A DNA stretch of 39,472 nt from Polynucleobacter sp. (lineage in GTDB: Bacteria; Pseudomonadota; Gammaproteobacteria; Burkholderiales; Burkholderiaceae_D). The notes beneath the pieces are model-generated. The model was not told where the DNA came from. It worked only from the letters and a program-made list of their open reading frames with translations, and did not search any database. The position numbers and the translations under genes were made by a program. The stretch is from positions 1-39,472 of the forward strand of contig JAIPCX010000024.1 in the NCBI GenBank assembly GCA_021737945.1, read 5' to 3'. This document shows positions 1 to 8,436 of the stretch, piece after piece; the first letter of the stretch is position 1, and the number at the start of each line of letters is the position of its first letter.

Positions 1-122
1 GCATCGATAAACTCTGCCATAATCGTGAACATTTGCCACGATTCGTTCGCCTTGCGCGACGTGGCGCGTTCAAGGTTGGTCAATTGCCGCAGTCGCGGTA
101 CCCGTTTCCGGTCGCTTTCCAT

Positions 123-2882
123 ATGAATAAAACCCTGTTGCTGGTAGATGGTTCGAGTTATTTATACCGGGCCTTTCATGCCATGCCCGATTTACGTAAT
201 GCAGAGGGTGCTCCTACGGGCGCTATCTACGGCATGATTAATATGCTGCGTCGCCTAAGGCAGGATTACTCTGCAGCATACATGGCCTGTGTCTTTGATG
301 CAAAAGGGAAAACCTTTCGTGACGATCTTTATCCCGACTACAAAGCTCAGCGAGCGCCCATGCCTGAGGATTTGGTAAGGCAGATAGAACCCATACATGA
401 AGTGGTGCGAGCTTTGGGCTGGCCAATCTTGATGGTCGAAGGAATTGAAGCTGATGATGTGATTGGCACGCTAGCTGTGCAGGCTGCCGCGCAGGGCCTG
501 TCTGCAGTAGTTTCTACCGGTGACAAAGATCTCGCGCAATTAGTTAATGAGCATGTCACGCTAGTTAACACGATGAGTAATGAAACGCTCGATCGTCCCG
601 GAGTGATTGCTAAGTTTGGCGTGCCACCTGAGCGCATCGTTGATTATCTGACGCTGGTGGGTGATACCGTCGACAACGTACCCGGCGTAGAAAAAGTGGG
701 GCCTAAGACAGCGGTTAAATGGCTCACGCAATATGACTCATTAGATGGTGTGATCACTCACGCAGCTGATATTGGTGGTGTGGTCGGTGAAAATTTACGT
801 CGCACCTTAGATTGGTTGCCACAGGCGCGCACTTTAGTCACGGTTAAATGCGATTGCGATTTGCAATCGCATATGGAATCGATTCAAACCTCGTTGGCTT
901 TCAAGCCAGAAGATCCTGCGGCTTTACGTGAATTTTTTAGTCGCATGGGTTTTCGTACCTGGCTACGAGAATTAAATGTTGAGCAGGCTAATGATTCAAG
1001 CGCGAGTTCTAAAACTGCCGCATCCATAGCCGACCCCTCCGAGCAAGCAAGTTTGTTTGCAGTGGAGGCTCCGATAGAAACCCATTACGAGACCATATTT
1101 ACGGCAGAGCAGCTGGATAACTGGATCAAAAAAATCAATGAGGCACCACTAACAGCCGTCGATACTGAGACCACCTCGTTAGATTCTATGCGCGCTGAAA
1201 TCGTCGGTTTGTCTTTATGCGTAGAGCCGGGTAAGGCAGCTTATGTACCCATGCATCATCGATATCCCGGAGCACCCGATCAGCTCTCGCGTGAATTTGT
1301 ACTCGAAAAATTAAAGCCTTGGTTGCAAGACGCCTCCAAGTCTAAGCTGGGTCAGCATTTGAAATATGATAGTCATATCTTTGCCAATTACGGTATTGCA
1401 CTGAAGGGCATCGTGCATGACACGCTGTTGCAATCATATGTCATTGAATCGCATCGTACGCACGACATGGATAGTCTGGCCCTGCGTTGGTTAGATAAAA
1501 AAACCATCACCTACGAACAAGTGTGCGGCAAGGGTGCATCGCAAATTGGGTTTGATGAAGTCAGCATAGAAACGGCGACGGATTATGCCGCTGAAGATGC
1601 CGACATCACCCTACGTTTGCACAACACCTTGTGGCCACGGATAGAAGCGAACGAAAAGCTACGCTTCATCTATGAGCAGATCGAAGTGCCTACGTCGATC
1701 GTATTGCAGCGTATGGAACGCAATGGTGTGTTGATTGATGTCGATTTACTGGTTGCGCAATCAAACGAGCTTGGCATCAAGTTGATGCAGTTAGAAAAAG
1801 AAGCGCATGCATTAGCTGAGCAGCCTTTTAATTTAAATTCGCCTAAGCAGTTGGGTGAAATTTTGTTTGAAAAGCTTAAACTGCCCGTCGTCAAAAAAAC
1901 ACCGAGTGGTACGCCATCGACCGATGAAGAAGTTTTACAAAAGCTGGCGGAAGACTATCCCTTACCTAAATTGTTGTTGGACTATCGCAGTCTCTCTAAA
2001 CTGAAATCGACCTACACCGATAAATTACCGCGCATGGTTAATTCATCGACGGGGCGTGTACATACCAACTATGGTCAGGCGATTGCGGTGACGGGTAGGC
2101 TTTCATCGAATGAACCTAATTTACAAAATATTCCCGTTCGTACTGCTGAGGGGCGGCGTATACGAGAAGCCTTCATTGCAGCACCTGGCAACGTGATCGT
2201 GTCTGCAGATTATTCGCAAATTGAATTGCGCATCATGGCGCATTTGTCGGGCGATGAAGGTATGTTGCGCGCCTTTGCAGCGGGCGAAGATATTCACCGT
2301 GCGACCGCCGCTGAAATTTTTGGTGTGCCTCTGGCTGAAGTAAGTAGTGAACAGCGTCGGTATGCCAAAGTGATTAACTTTGGTTTGATGTACGGCATGA
2401 GCGTGTTTGGCTTGGCAGGTAATTTGGGCGTCGAGCGTTCTGCGGCGCAGATGTATATGGAAAAATATTTCCATCGTTTCGCTGGCGTTAAACAATTTAT
2501 GGACGATGTGCGTCAGCAAGCCAAATCGCAAGGTTTCGTTGAAACGGTATTTGGTCGACGCTTGTGGCTACCCGAAATTAATTCTCCGAATGGCCCACGC
2601 CGTCAGGGTGCCGAGCGCGCGGCGATTAACGCGCCCATGCAGGGTACAGCGGCAGATTTAATTAAGCTCGCCATGATCGCGGTGCAAAACTGGTTAGATA
2701 AAGAAAAACTAGCCTCGCGCATGGTGATGCAGGTGCATGATGAATTGTTGCTGGAAGTCCCTGAAGCGGAATTGGCATTGGTTAAGACGCGCTTGCCAGA
2801 ATTGATGGCCGGTGTGGCTGAGCTGCGAGTTCCACTAGTGGCGGATGTAGGTACTGGCCCGAATTGGGAAAAAGCGCACTAA
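123..2882 (+). CDS. polA: DNA polymerase I
   Basis: This enzyme fills gaps and removes RNA primers during replication and repair. The 919-residue product has the full three-domain layout. The N-terminal 5'-3' nuclease (about residues 1-300) opens with LLVDGSSYLYRAFHA. A 3'-5' exonuclease domain carries DTETTSLD near residue 346, so proofreading should be active. The polymerase domain has motif A (DYSQIELR, about 695), motif B (RRYAKVINFGLMYG) and motif C (QVHDELLLEVPE, about 869). The frame is open for another 30 codons upstream, but I chose the ATG at 123 because the preceding residues do not fit the family and MNKTLLLVDGSS is a typical polA start. No strong ribosome-binding site is visible. 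The next gene starts about 90 bases downstream; the gap holds a CCGGCA/TGCCGG dyad (2911-2941) without a T-run. Confidence 0.97.
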   Translation: MNKTLLLVDGSSYLYRAFHAMPDLRNAEGAPTGAIYGMINMLRRLRQDYSAAYMACVFDAKGKTFRDDLYPDYKAQRAPMPEDLVRQIEPIHEVVRALGWPILMVEGIEADDVIGTLAVQAAAQGLSAVVSTGDKDLAQLVNEHVTLVNTMSNETLDRPGVIAKFGVPPERIVDYLTLVGDTVDNVPGVEKVGPKTAVKWLTQYDSLDGVITHAADIGGVVGENLRRTLDWLPQARTLVTVKCDCDLQSHMESIQTSLAFKPEDPAALREFFSRMGFRTWLRELNVEQANDSSASSKTAASIADPSEQASLFAVEAPIETHYETIFTAEQLDNWIKKINEAPLTAVDTETTSLDSMRAEIVGLSLCVEPGKAAYVPMHHRYPGAPDQLSREFVLEKLKPWLQDASKSKLGQHLKYDSHIFANYGIALKGIVHDTLLQSYVIESHRTHDMDSLALRWLDKKTITYEQVCGKGASQIGFDEVSIETATDYAAEDADITLRLHNTLWPRIEANEKLRFIYEQIEVPTSIVLQRMERNGVLIDVDLLVAQSNELGIKLMQLEKEAHALAEQPFNLNSPKQLGEILFEKLKLPVVKKTPSGTPSTDEEVLQKLAEDYPLPKLLLDYRSLSKLKSTYTDKLPRMVNSSTGRVHTNYGQAIAVTGRLSSNEPNLQNIPVRTAEGRRIREAFIAAPGNVIVSADYSQIELRIMAHLSGDEGMLRAFAAGEDIHRATAAEIFGVPLAEVSSEQRRYAKVINFGLMYGMSVFGLAGNLGVERSAAQMYMEKYFHRFAGVKQFMDDVRQQAKSQGFVETVFGRRLWLPEINSPNGPRRQGAERAAINAPMQGTAADLIKLAMIAVQNWLDKEKLASRMVMQVHDELLLEVPEAELALVKTRLPELMAGVAELRVPLVADVGTGPNWEKAH

Positions 2883-2972
2883 GATTGAGTTGACCTTTTC
2901 TGTGGCAATACCGGCATCTGCGTCATTCGACGAATTGCCGGCGCACCGTGGGTTATGGTCTAATCGCGGCGT

Positions 2973-3779
2973 TTGTTGAATTCAACTGGACTAAAAATCG
3001 ATACCACTCTGTCTTCCATTCTGCTGGCAACCACCATTGGTGGGTTGATCAGTATCTCTGCGGCTGCGTTTCTTTCTTTCGGGTTTCTGTCGAAGATGGT
3101 GGAGCGCATGGTCAGCCTATCTGTCGGCATTTTGCTGTCGACCTCGCTGTTGCATGCCTTGCCTGAGGCCTTCGAGTCCGATGCCAATATTCATGCCTTG
3201 TTTGCTACATTGCTTGGCGGATTACTGGGTTTCTTTGTGTTGGAAAAATTTGCCATTCTGCGTCACTCGCATCACTACGAAGGTGATGGACACGATCATG
3301 AGCATGGCCATGACGCGCATGAGGCTGGTAAATCAGGTTGGATGATTTTGGTGGGTGATGGTCTGCATAATTTTACGGATGGCATTTTGATTGCCGCCGC
3401 ATTTTTAGCCGACCCCAAACTCGGCATCATTACCGCTCTGGCCATCATTGCGCATGAAATCCCGCAAGAGATTGGTGATTTCATCGTTTTGCTGAATGCA
3501 GGTCTGAGTAAAACTCGCGCCTATGTTTATAACTTGATTTGCAGCTTCATGGCGGTCGTAGGTGGCCTCGTGGGTTACTACGCACTCGGTAGTGGAATGC
3601 ACTTAATTCCCTACGTACTAGTCGTCGCTTCTTCAGGATTTATTTATATCGCTGTCAGTGACTTAATGCCGCAGATGCAGCGGCGCGCAACCTTGCGTGA
3701 GTCGGTGCCACAGTTTTTAATGATTGCGCTGGGTGTGGTTATCGTCGTGGTGCTCACGCATCGATTTCACGTTCATTAA
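2973..3779 (+). CDS. ZIP-family divalent metal transporter
   Basis: This is an inner-membrane carrier of the ZIP family, which usually moves zinc or a similar divalent metal into the cytoplasm. The 268-residue product has hydrophobic segments from about residue 15 onward, a His-rich loop near residues 95-112 (HSHH, GHDHEHGHDAH) and the two ZIP signature helices HNFTDG and HEIPQEIGD, which contribute metal ligands. The reading frame has an in-frame stop at 2961-2963 and no ATG before the first membrane helix, so a TTG (2973 or 2976) is the likely start. No strong ribosome-binding site is visible. It lies between polA and a convergent sulfurtransferase gene and looks like a single-gene unit. 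Metal specificity cannot be read from sequence. Confidence 0.88.
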   Translation: MLNSTGLKIDTTLSSILLATTIGGLISISAAAFLSFGFLSKMVERMVSLSVGILLSTSLLHALPEAFESDANIHALFATLLGGLLGFFVLEKFAILRHSHHYEGDGHDHEHGHDAHEAGKSGWMILVGDGLHNFTDGILIAAAFLADPKLGIITALAIIAHEIPQEIGDFIVLLNAGLSKTRAYVYNLICSFMAVVGGLVGYYALGSGMHLIPYVLVVASSGFIYIAVSDLMPQMQRRATLRESVPQFLMIALGVVIVVVLTHRFHVH

Positions 3780-3788
3780 ATTACCTCG

Positions 3789-4646
3789 TTAGACCGCACC
3801 AATAGCGACAGGTCGCGAACTATCTGACGACCACTCGCTCCACGATCCCGGATACAAGCTTGCTCCACTGAGCCCCGCAATTTCCATTGCTAATGCATTG
3901 TGGCAGGCAGAGATACCTGAGCCGCACTGAAGTATGGTTTCGTGTGGGCTGCTAATCAGTGGCTGAAATTCTGTACGTAATTGATCAGCTGTTTTGAAGT
4001 GCCCATCATCACGCAGATTATTTTTAAACCAGCGATTTTTTGCGCCGGGAATTCGTCCCGCCACTGGATCGATAGTTTCATTTTCACCCCGAAAACGATC
4101 TGCAGCGCGTGCATCGAGTACGGTACATTTGTGTGTAGCGAGATTATTCATAATATCCGCAGCGCTAACGGTTGTTGTAGTCGATGGCCGCAGGGTGATG
4201 TTGCCACGCGCAGGTTGGGGCACCTCGGTCACTAAAGCACCACCCACTGATTGCCAAGCAGCGAGGCCACCATCAAGCAGCGCAACATCAGTGTGTCCTA
4301 CCCAGCGCAGCATCCACCATACTCGTGATGCAAACATGCCGCCGTGTGCGTCATACACGATGACTTGCGATGTTGAATTCACGCCCCAATGACGCAATTG
4401 CTCAATAAAAGCTTCTTGCGTGGGTAGCGGATGCCTGCCGCGAAATTCACCGTTTGGTCCGGGTGATTTATCCGATAAATGTAAATCAGCATCGGCGTGT
4501 AGTGCTGAAGGTATGTGTCCAGCGGCATAAGCAATTGCGCCCGCTCGCGGATCAGTCAGTTCAGCTCGGCAATCAAGGACGATAACATTGGCTTGATTGG
4601 CAGACGACTTGAGTTCAGTCGCTGAGATCAATGTGGTGTAAGGCAT
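3789..4646 (-). CDS. sseA: 3-mercaptopyruvate / thiosulfate sulfurtransferase
   Basis: This is a cytoplasmic two-domain rhodanese that transfers sulfur from 3-mercaptopyruvate (or thiosulfate) to a thiophilic acceptor. The 285-residue length fits the family. The N-terminal inactive domain has the conserved stretches VLDCRAEL and HIPSALHAD. The C-terminal domain carries the persulfide cysteine at about residue 241 in CGSGISA, which is closer to the CGSGVTA loop of mercaptopyruvate sulfurtransferases than to the CRKGVT loop of thiosulfate rhodaneses. A strong ribosome-binding site (AAAGGAG) sits just upstream of the ATG. The gene converges on the ZIP transporter with only nine bases between the two stop codons. 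The DMT permease gene upstream runs in the same direction with a 64-base gap, so co-transcription is possible. Confidence 0.92.
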   Translation of the reverse strand: MPYTTLISATELKSSANQANVIVLDCRAELTDPRAGAIAYAAGHIPSALHADADLHLSDKSPGPNGEFRGRHPLPTQEAFIEQLRHWGVNSTSQVIVYDAHGGMFASRVWWMLRWVGHTDVALLDGGLAAWQSVGGALVTEVPQPARGNITLRPSTTTTVSAADIMNNLATHKCTVLDARAADRFRGENETIDPVAGRIPGAKNRWFKNNLRDDGHFKTADQLRTEFQPLISSPHETILQCGSGISACHNALAMEIAGLSGASLYPGSWSEWSSDSSRPVAIGAV

Positions 4647-4710
4647 CCCGGTCTCCTTTGTGGCTAGTCTGTCGCGATCAATGCGCTTTTAATGCGCTAT
4701 CAGAAGGTTC

Positions 4711-5607
4711 TTATATTTTTTTTGGAGTAGTGCTGCGCACATTATAAAAGGTCGCCGCAATACCGCTGATAAGAATAATTGCGATGCCAAGCCAGCCGAC
4801 CCAATCGAGATGGTCGCCCCAAATCAGAATACCCCACATGCTGGAGAAAATAATACCTGTGTACTGTAGGTTGGCTGTTACCAGCATGGCACCGAGTCGG
4901 TAGGCACGCGTCATCGCAATTTGTGCAATGGTGGCGGTGACACCAATCGCAAGCAAAAGTAAAAAATCATTGGTTGAAAGGGAGTGCAACACGTGTAATT
5001 CGCCCGTATGCAGATAGCTGTTAATTAAGCTGCTAAGCAGTCCGCCTATTACACCCGTGGCGGAAAAATAAAATACGACGCGGTATTCCGGTTCACCTAG
5101 CTGGCCTAATTTTTTAACTTGTATGTAGGCTAGTGCTGATAGAAATCCAGAGATGAGTGCAATCAATCCACCTATCCATTGGTCTACATGCATAGAGGGC
5201 TTGAGAAGTAAAGCAACGCCGACAAAGCTGGTCATGATGGCGGCTGCTAATCCCCATTCGAATCGGCGTTGTTTATGCCACCACCCCAGAGTGAAGACTA
5301 TGCTTGCAATCCAGATCGGCGCCATGTAATTGAGCGTCATGGCAGTCGCTAACGGTAATTCGCCGATTGCATAGAACCACATTGAGAGAGCTGTGACGCC
5401 GACGAAACCGCGCCATGCGTGATGCCATGGAAACGAAGTGCGAAGAGAATAGCCGCGCAGACGAACCAACGCCAGCATCATCACCATGCCAACTGCTCCG
5501 CGACACATAACGATTTCGGATGTCGATGTAGTTACGGACGCCAGCTTGACGCACACTCCCATCAGAGAGAACACGAAGCTGGCGAACAGCATCCATAACG
5601 ACTGCAT
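4711..5607 (-). CDS. EamA/DMT-superfamily permease
   Basis: This is a 298-residue polytopic inner-membrane protein of the drug/metabolite transporter superfamily. Two EamA repeats are apparent, giving about ten membrane segments: the first half runs from the N-terminus (LWMLFASFVFSLMGVCVKLA) to about residue 135, and the second half begins near GGLIALISGFLSALAYIQV. The conserved EamA feature of a start-of-domain helix followed by a short re-entrant stretch (MNYMAPIW) is visible. Members export metabolites, amino acids or drugs; the substrate here cannot be deduced. It lies about 38 bases after the Rieske oxygenase gene and in the same direction, so the two may share a transcript with the sulfurtransferase. 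The start ATG is the first in frame and lies directly before the first membrane helix. Confidence 0.9.
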   Translation of the reverse strand: MQSLWMLFASFVFSLMGVCVKLASVTTSTSEIVMCRGAVGMVMMLALVRLRGYSLRTSFPWHHAWRGFVGVTALSMWFYAIGELPLATAMTLNYMAPIWIASIVFTLGWWHKQRRFEWGLAAAIMTSFVGVALLLKPSMHVDQWIGGLIALISGFLSALAYIQVKKLGQLGEPEYRVVFYFSATGVIGGLLSSLINSYLHTGELHVLHSLSTNDFLLLLAIGVTATIAQIAMTRAYRLGAMLVTANLQYTGIIFSSMWGILIWGDHLDWVGWLGIAIILISGIAATFYNVRSTTPKKI

Positions 5608-5645
5608 GCTTTTAGTTGTAGCTTAGTCGCGAGGTGACGTTGAGG

Positions 5646-6746
5646 TCACAGCGCGATATTTTTGCGATACCACTCGTGGAAATGCTGCATGCCATCTTCC
5701 ATCGGTGATTGATAGGGCCCGACTTCATTGACGCCACGATCGACCAATATGCGACGTCCGGCATCCATGCGCAGAGCAATTTCATCATCTTCAACGCACG
5801 TTTCCATGTAGGCTGCACGCTCTGCTTCCACAAAGCTACGCTCGAACAGCACGATGTCTTCGGGATAATAGAACTCAACCACGTTAGTCGTTTTTTGCGG
5901 GCCTTTGGGCCATAAGGTCGAGACGACTAATACATGCGGGTACCACTCAACCATCACGTTGGGGTAAAGCGTCAACCAGATCGCGCCGTAGGGTGGTACA
6001 TCACCACTGCGATAGCGCATCACTTCTTGATGCCATTTTTCGTAAACGCTGGAACCCGGTTTTTTTAGTGCTGCATTCACACCTACCGTTTGCACGCTAT
6101 AGCCTTCGCCCAGTTCCCATTTCAGATCACGGCACTCAACGAAGTTTCCTAGCCCTGGATGAAAAGGTTCGACGTGATAATCCTCGAGATACACTTCGAT
6201 GAAGGTCTTCCAGTTGTAATCACATTCATGGACTTCGACATGATCGAGCATGTAGCCATCAAAATTTAAATCCTTGGTGACGCCTATATTTTTAAGTATT
6301 CCAGCAACATCGAAACCATTTTTCTCAAACAGCAAGCCATTCCAGCGTTGCAGTTCAAAGCGCGACAGATTCAGGCAAGGTGTTTCGCCGAAGTGCGGCG
6401 CACCGATCAAATCACCTTTGAGATCATAGGTCCAGCGATGTAGCGGACAGACGATATTGTTTGAGTTGCCGCGCCCAGTCAGCATTTTTGCTTGTCGATG
6501 TCGACAGACATTCGACAGTAGTTGAATGCCTTGTGCATCGCGTGTGAGCAGACGGCCGTCGTTTTCCCACATGAGAGACGCGTAGTCGCCGACATTGGGA
6601 ACCATCAATTCATGCCCCACGTATTGCGGACCCTGATTGAACAGTTGACGGATTTCTTGATTCAGTAGCGTGTCATCAAAGTAGACACCTACCGGTAATT
6701 GCGCGCTAGATCGCGCGAGTCTAGAGAGACTGGCCAGATCGGACAT
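5646..6746 (-). CDS. Rieske-type aromatic ring-hydroxylating oxygenase, alpha subunit
   Basis: This is a 366-residue Rieske non-heme iron oxygenase large subunit. The [2Fe-2S] cluster motif is complete: CRH at about residues 81-83 and CPLH at 100-103. The mononuclear iron site has two histidines in EDYHVEPFH (about 191 and 196), and the third ligand is probably an aspartate in the C-terminal EDDEIALRMDAG stretch. The frame is open for nine more codons to a TTG, but I chose the ATG at 6746 (MSDLASLS), preceded by a G-rich stretch. Families of this shape demethylate or hydroxylate small organic substrates, and a reductase partner must be encoded elsewhere. As I recall, this gene next to xseB-ispA-dxs is a common arrangement in Burkholderiales. 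Substrate unknown. Confidence 0.9.
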   Translation of the reverse strand: MSDLASLSRLARSSAQLPVGVYFDDTLLNQEIRQLFNQGPQYVGHELMVPNVGDYASLMWENDGRLLTRDAQGIQLLSNVCRHRQAKMLTGRGNSNNIVCPLHRWTYDLKGDLIGAPHFGETPCLNLSRFELQRWNGLLFEKNGFDVAGILKNIGVTKDLNFDGYMLDHVEVHECDYNWKTFIEVYLEDYHVEPFHPGLGNFVECRDLKWELGEGYSVQTVGVNAALKKPGSSVYEKWHQEVMRYRSGDVPPYGAIWLTLYPNVMVEWYPHVLVVSTLWPKGPQKTTNVVEFYYPEDIVLFERSFVEAERAAYMETCVEDDEIALRMDAGRRILVDRGVNEVGPYQSPMEDGMQHFHEWYRKNIAL

Positions 6747-7149
6747 CCCCACCCCCAAATTAATTTGCACCAACCTAAGAGAGAAATAATCCGCAAAAAA
6801 CTTTTCGACTTACGATAAAAATTTAAATCGAGTGGTATTTTTTGGACGAGGGGGCGATTATACGCATGCTGCGTAAGATTACAAAGATTAAATGCGAATA
6901 AAATTTATTCGAGTTTTAGTCGACGTCTCAGAATGTCGCTGTAGGTCGGAGATTTTGTGTAAACAGAAGAGGGCACAGTTTTTATGGAATGTTAACGTAG
7001 CCTTTATTTATATTTGAAAGGGTATAAAGGAGTTCTGTTTTGACAACCTCACGTATTTTCGATTCGCTAAGACGGTCGTAACTGCTTTACTTCCAAGTGA
7101 TTGCACTAAAATAGACGTAACAGACCACGACTGACCTAGAGAATCATGC
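6747..7149. other. Intergenic region between divergent Rieske gene and xseB
   Basis: About 400 bases separate the two divergent genes and no credible ORF lies here. The stretch is AT-rich and should hold promoters for both directions. A TTGACA hexamer lies at 7040-7045 in the xseB direction, but no good -10 element follows at 16-18 bases. A TAAAAT at 7107-7112 could be another -10 element. No riboswitch-like structure or long repeat was recognised. Confidence 0.5.
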
Positions 7150-7407
7150 ATGACTAAAAAATCTGCTCCCCAACAGCCCAGCGCCTCCTTCGAGGAAGCG
7201 ATGGCCGAGCTTGAACTGCTCGTTGCAAAGATGGAATCGGGTGAGTTGCCCTTAGAAGCGTCAGTAGCGGCCTACCAACGTGGTTCAGAGCTGGTGAAAT
7301 ATTGCGCTGCTCAATTAGAACGCGTTGAGCGTCAGGTCAAAGTACTGGAGGGTGAGATGCTCAAGCCGTTTGCGACAGACGCAGACGATGAGGACGGGGA
7401 AGAGTGA
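7150..7407 (+). CDS. xseB: Exodeoxyribonuclease VII small subunit
   Basis: This is the small subunit of exonuclease VII, which together with XseA degrades single-stranded DNA to oligonucleotides. The 85-residue protein has the typical core SFEEAMAELELLVAKMESGELPLE in two parts (SFEEAMAELE, then LVAKMESGELPLE), followed by an amphipathic helix (YQRGSELVKYCAAQLERVERQV) and an acidic tail. Length and helical pattern match the family. The gene is the first of the xseB-ispA-dxs cluster; the ispA ATG follows the stop by seven bases, which implies translational coupling. XseA is not in the window. Confidence 0.94.
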   Translation: MTKKSAPQQPSASFEEAMAELELLVAKMESGELPLEASVAAYQRGSELVKYCAAQLERVERQVKVLEGEMLKPFATDADDEDGEE

Positions 7408-7414
7408 GATACGA

Positions 7415-8302
7415 ATGAGAGAAGAGTTTACGCGTTGGTGTAAAACGGTCCAGTCTCAGATGGAGACGGTTCTTCTTTCTCATTTACCTGCAACGACCTT
7501 GGCACCGCACAAATTGCACGAGGCGATGCAGTACGCCGTATTGGATGGTGGAAAACGCGTGCGGCCTTTGCTAGCGTTTGCAGCGGGTGAATTATTTGAT
7601 GCGCCGCGAGATGGCATAGAGCGAGCTGCGTGCGCGGTAGAGATGATTCATGCGTATTCATTAGTGCACGATGATATGCCGTGCATGGATGATGATGCTT
7701 TAAGGCGCGGCAAGCCGACCGTGCATAAAAAATATGATGAAGCCACGGCCTTGTTAGTCGGCGATGCCTTGCAAGCACAAGCGTTTGAAGTGATCGCAGG
7801 AGGTAACTTAGATGCGCAACGCAAAGTCGCCATGGTGAGCTGTCTCGCGCGAGCCGCGGGTTCGCTGGGTATGTGTGGCGGCCAGGCGATTGATTTGGAT
7901 TCCGTGGGTATTTCGCTCTCGAGAGACGCCCTAGAGCACATGCATAGATTAAAGACGGGAGCATTGCTCGAGGCATCGGTGATGTTGGGCGCGTTGGCGG
8001 GTAAATCTCTACTCAGCGCTGAAGAATTAGCACTGCGCGCGTATTCGTCCGCGATTGGGTTGGCGTTTCAAGTGGTTGACGATATTCTGGATGCCACCGC
8101 CGACTCGGCGACCTTAGGAAAAACTGCCGGTAAAGATGCGGCCAGTAACAAACCTACGTATGTCTCTATACTGGGTTTGAACGAGTCGCTTGCTCTGGCA
8201 GAGAAGTTACGGCAGGATGCCCATCAGGCTTTACTGCCATTTGGTGATCCAGCGATGAGATTAAAGGAGCTTGCCGACTTGATCGTGCAAAGAAAAACCT
8301 AA
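7415..8302 (+). CDS. ispA: Farnesyl diphosphate synthase (geranyltranstransferase)
   Basis: This soluble enzyme condenses isopentenyl diphosphate with dimethylallyl and geranyl diphosphate to make farnesyl diphosphate, the precursor of ubiquinone side chains and undecaprenyl phosphate. The 295-residue product carries the first aspartate-rich motif (HDDMPCMDDDALRRG) and the second (FQVVDDILD), plus the GGKRVRPLL lysine/arginine site for diphosphate. The frame is open 30 codons further upstream inside xseB, but the ATG at 7415 (MREEFTRW) gives the normal family length and follows the xseB stop by seven bases. The downstream dxs supplies the same pathway, and ubiA in this window uses a polyprenyl chain. 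Chain length is inferred from family, not proven. Confidence 0.95.
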   Translation: MREEFTRWCKTVQSQMETVLLSHLPATTLAPHKLHEAMQYAVLDGGKRVRPLLAFAAGELFDAPRDGIERAACAVEMIHAYSLVHDDMPCMDDDALRRGKPTVHKKYDEATALLVGDALQAQAFEVIAGGNLDAQRKVAMVSCLARAAGSLGMCGGQAIDLDSVGISLSRDALEHMHRLKTGALLEASVMLGALAGKSLLSAEELALRAYSSAIGLAFQVVDDILDATADSATLGKTAGKDAASNKPTYVSILGLNESLALAEKLRQDAHQALLPFGDPAMRLKELADLIVQRKT

Positions 8303-8436
8303 GGAAGTACTGAATAAATAAAAGCGAGACGTTTATCGAGAAAAGGATTAAAGCCCTTGATTAACGTGACCCCGCGTCGCACGGCTGCGCTGGCTCGCCA
8401 TAAAACTCACAATAAATCAGCATCTCCCTAAGCATT

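Noticed and set aside
33-122. Upstream extension of polA
   Set aside because: The 30 extra codons do not resemble the family and the ATG at 123 begins the conserved N-terminus.
7428-7976. A 182-codon minus-strand ORF over ispA
   Set aside because: It lies wholly inside the well-supported ispA gene in another frame, and its composition (Arg, His, Pro, Ala) is typical of antisense translation.
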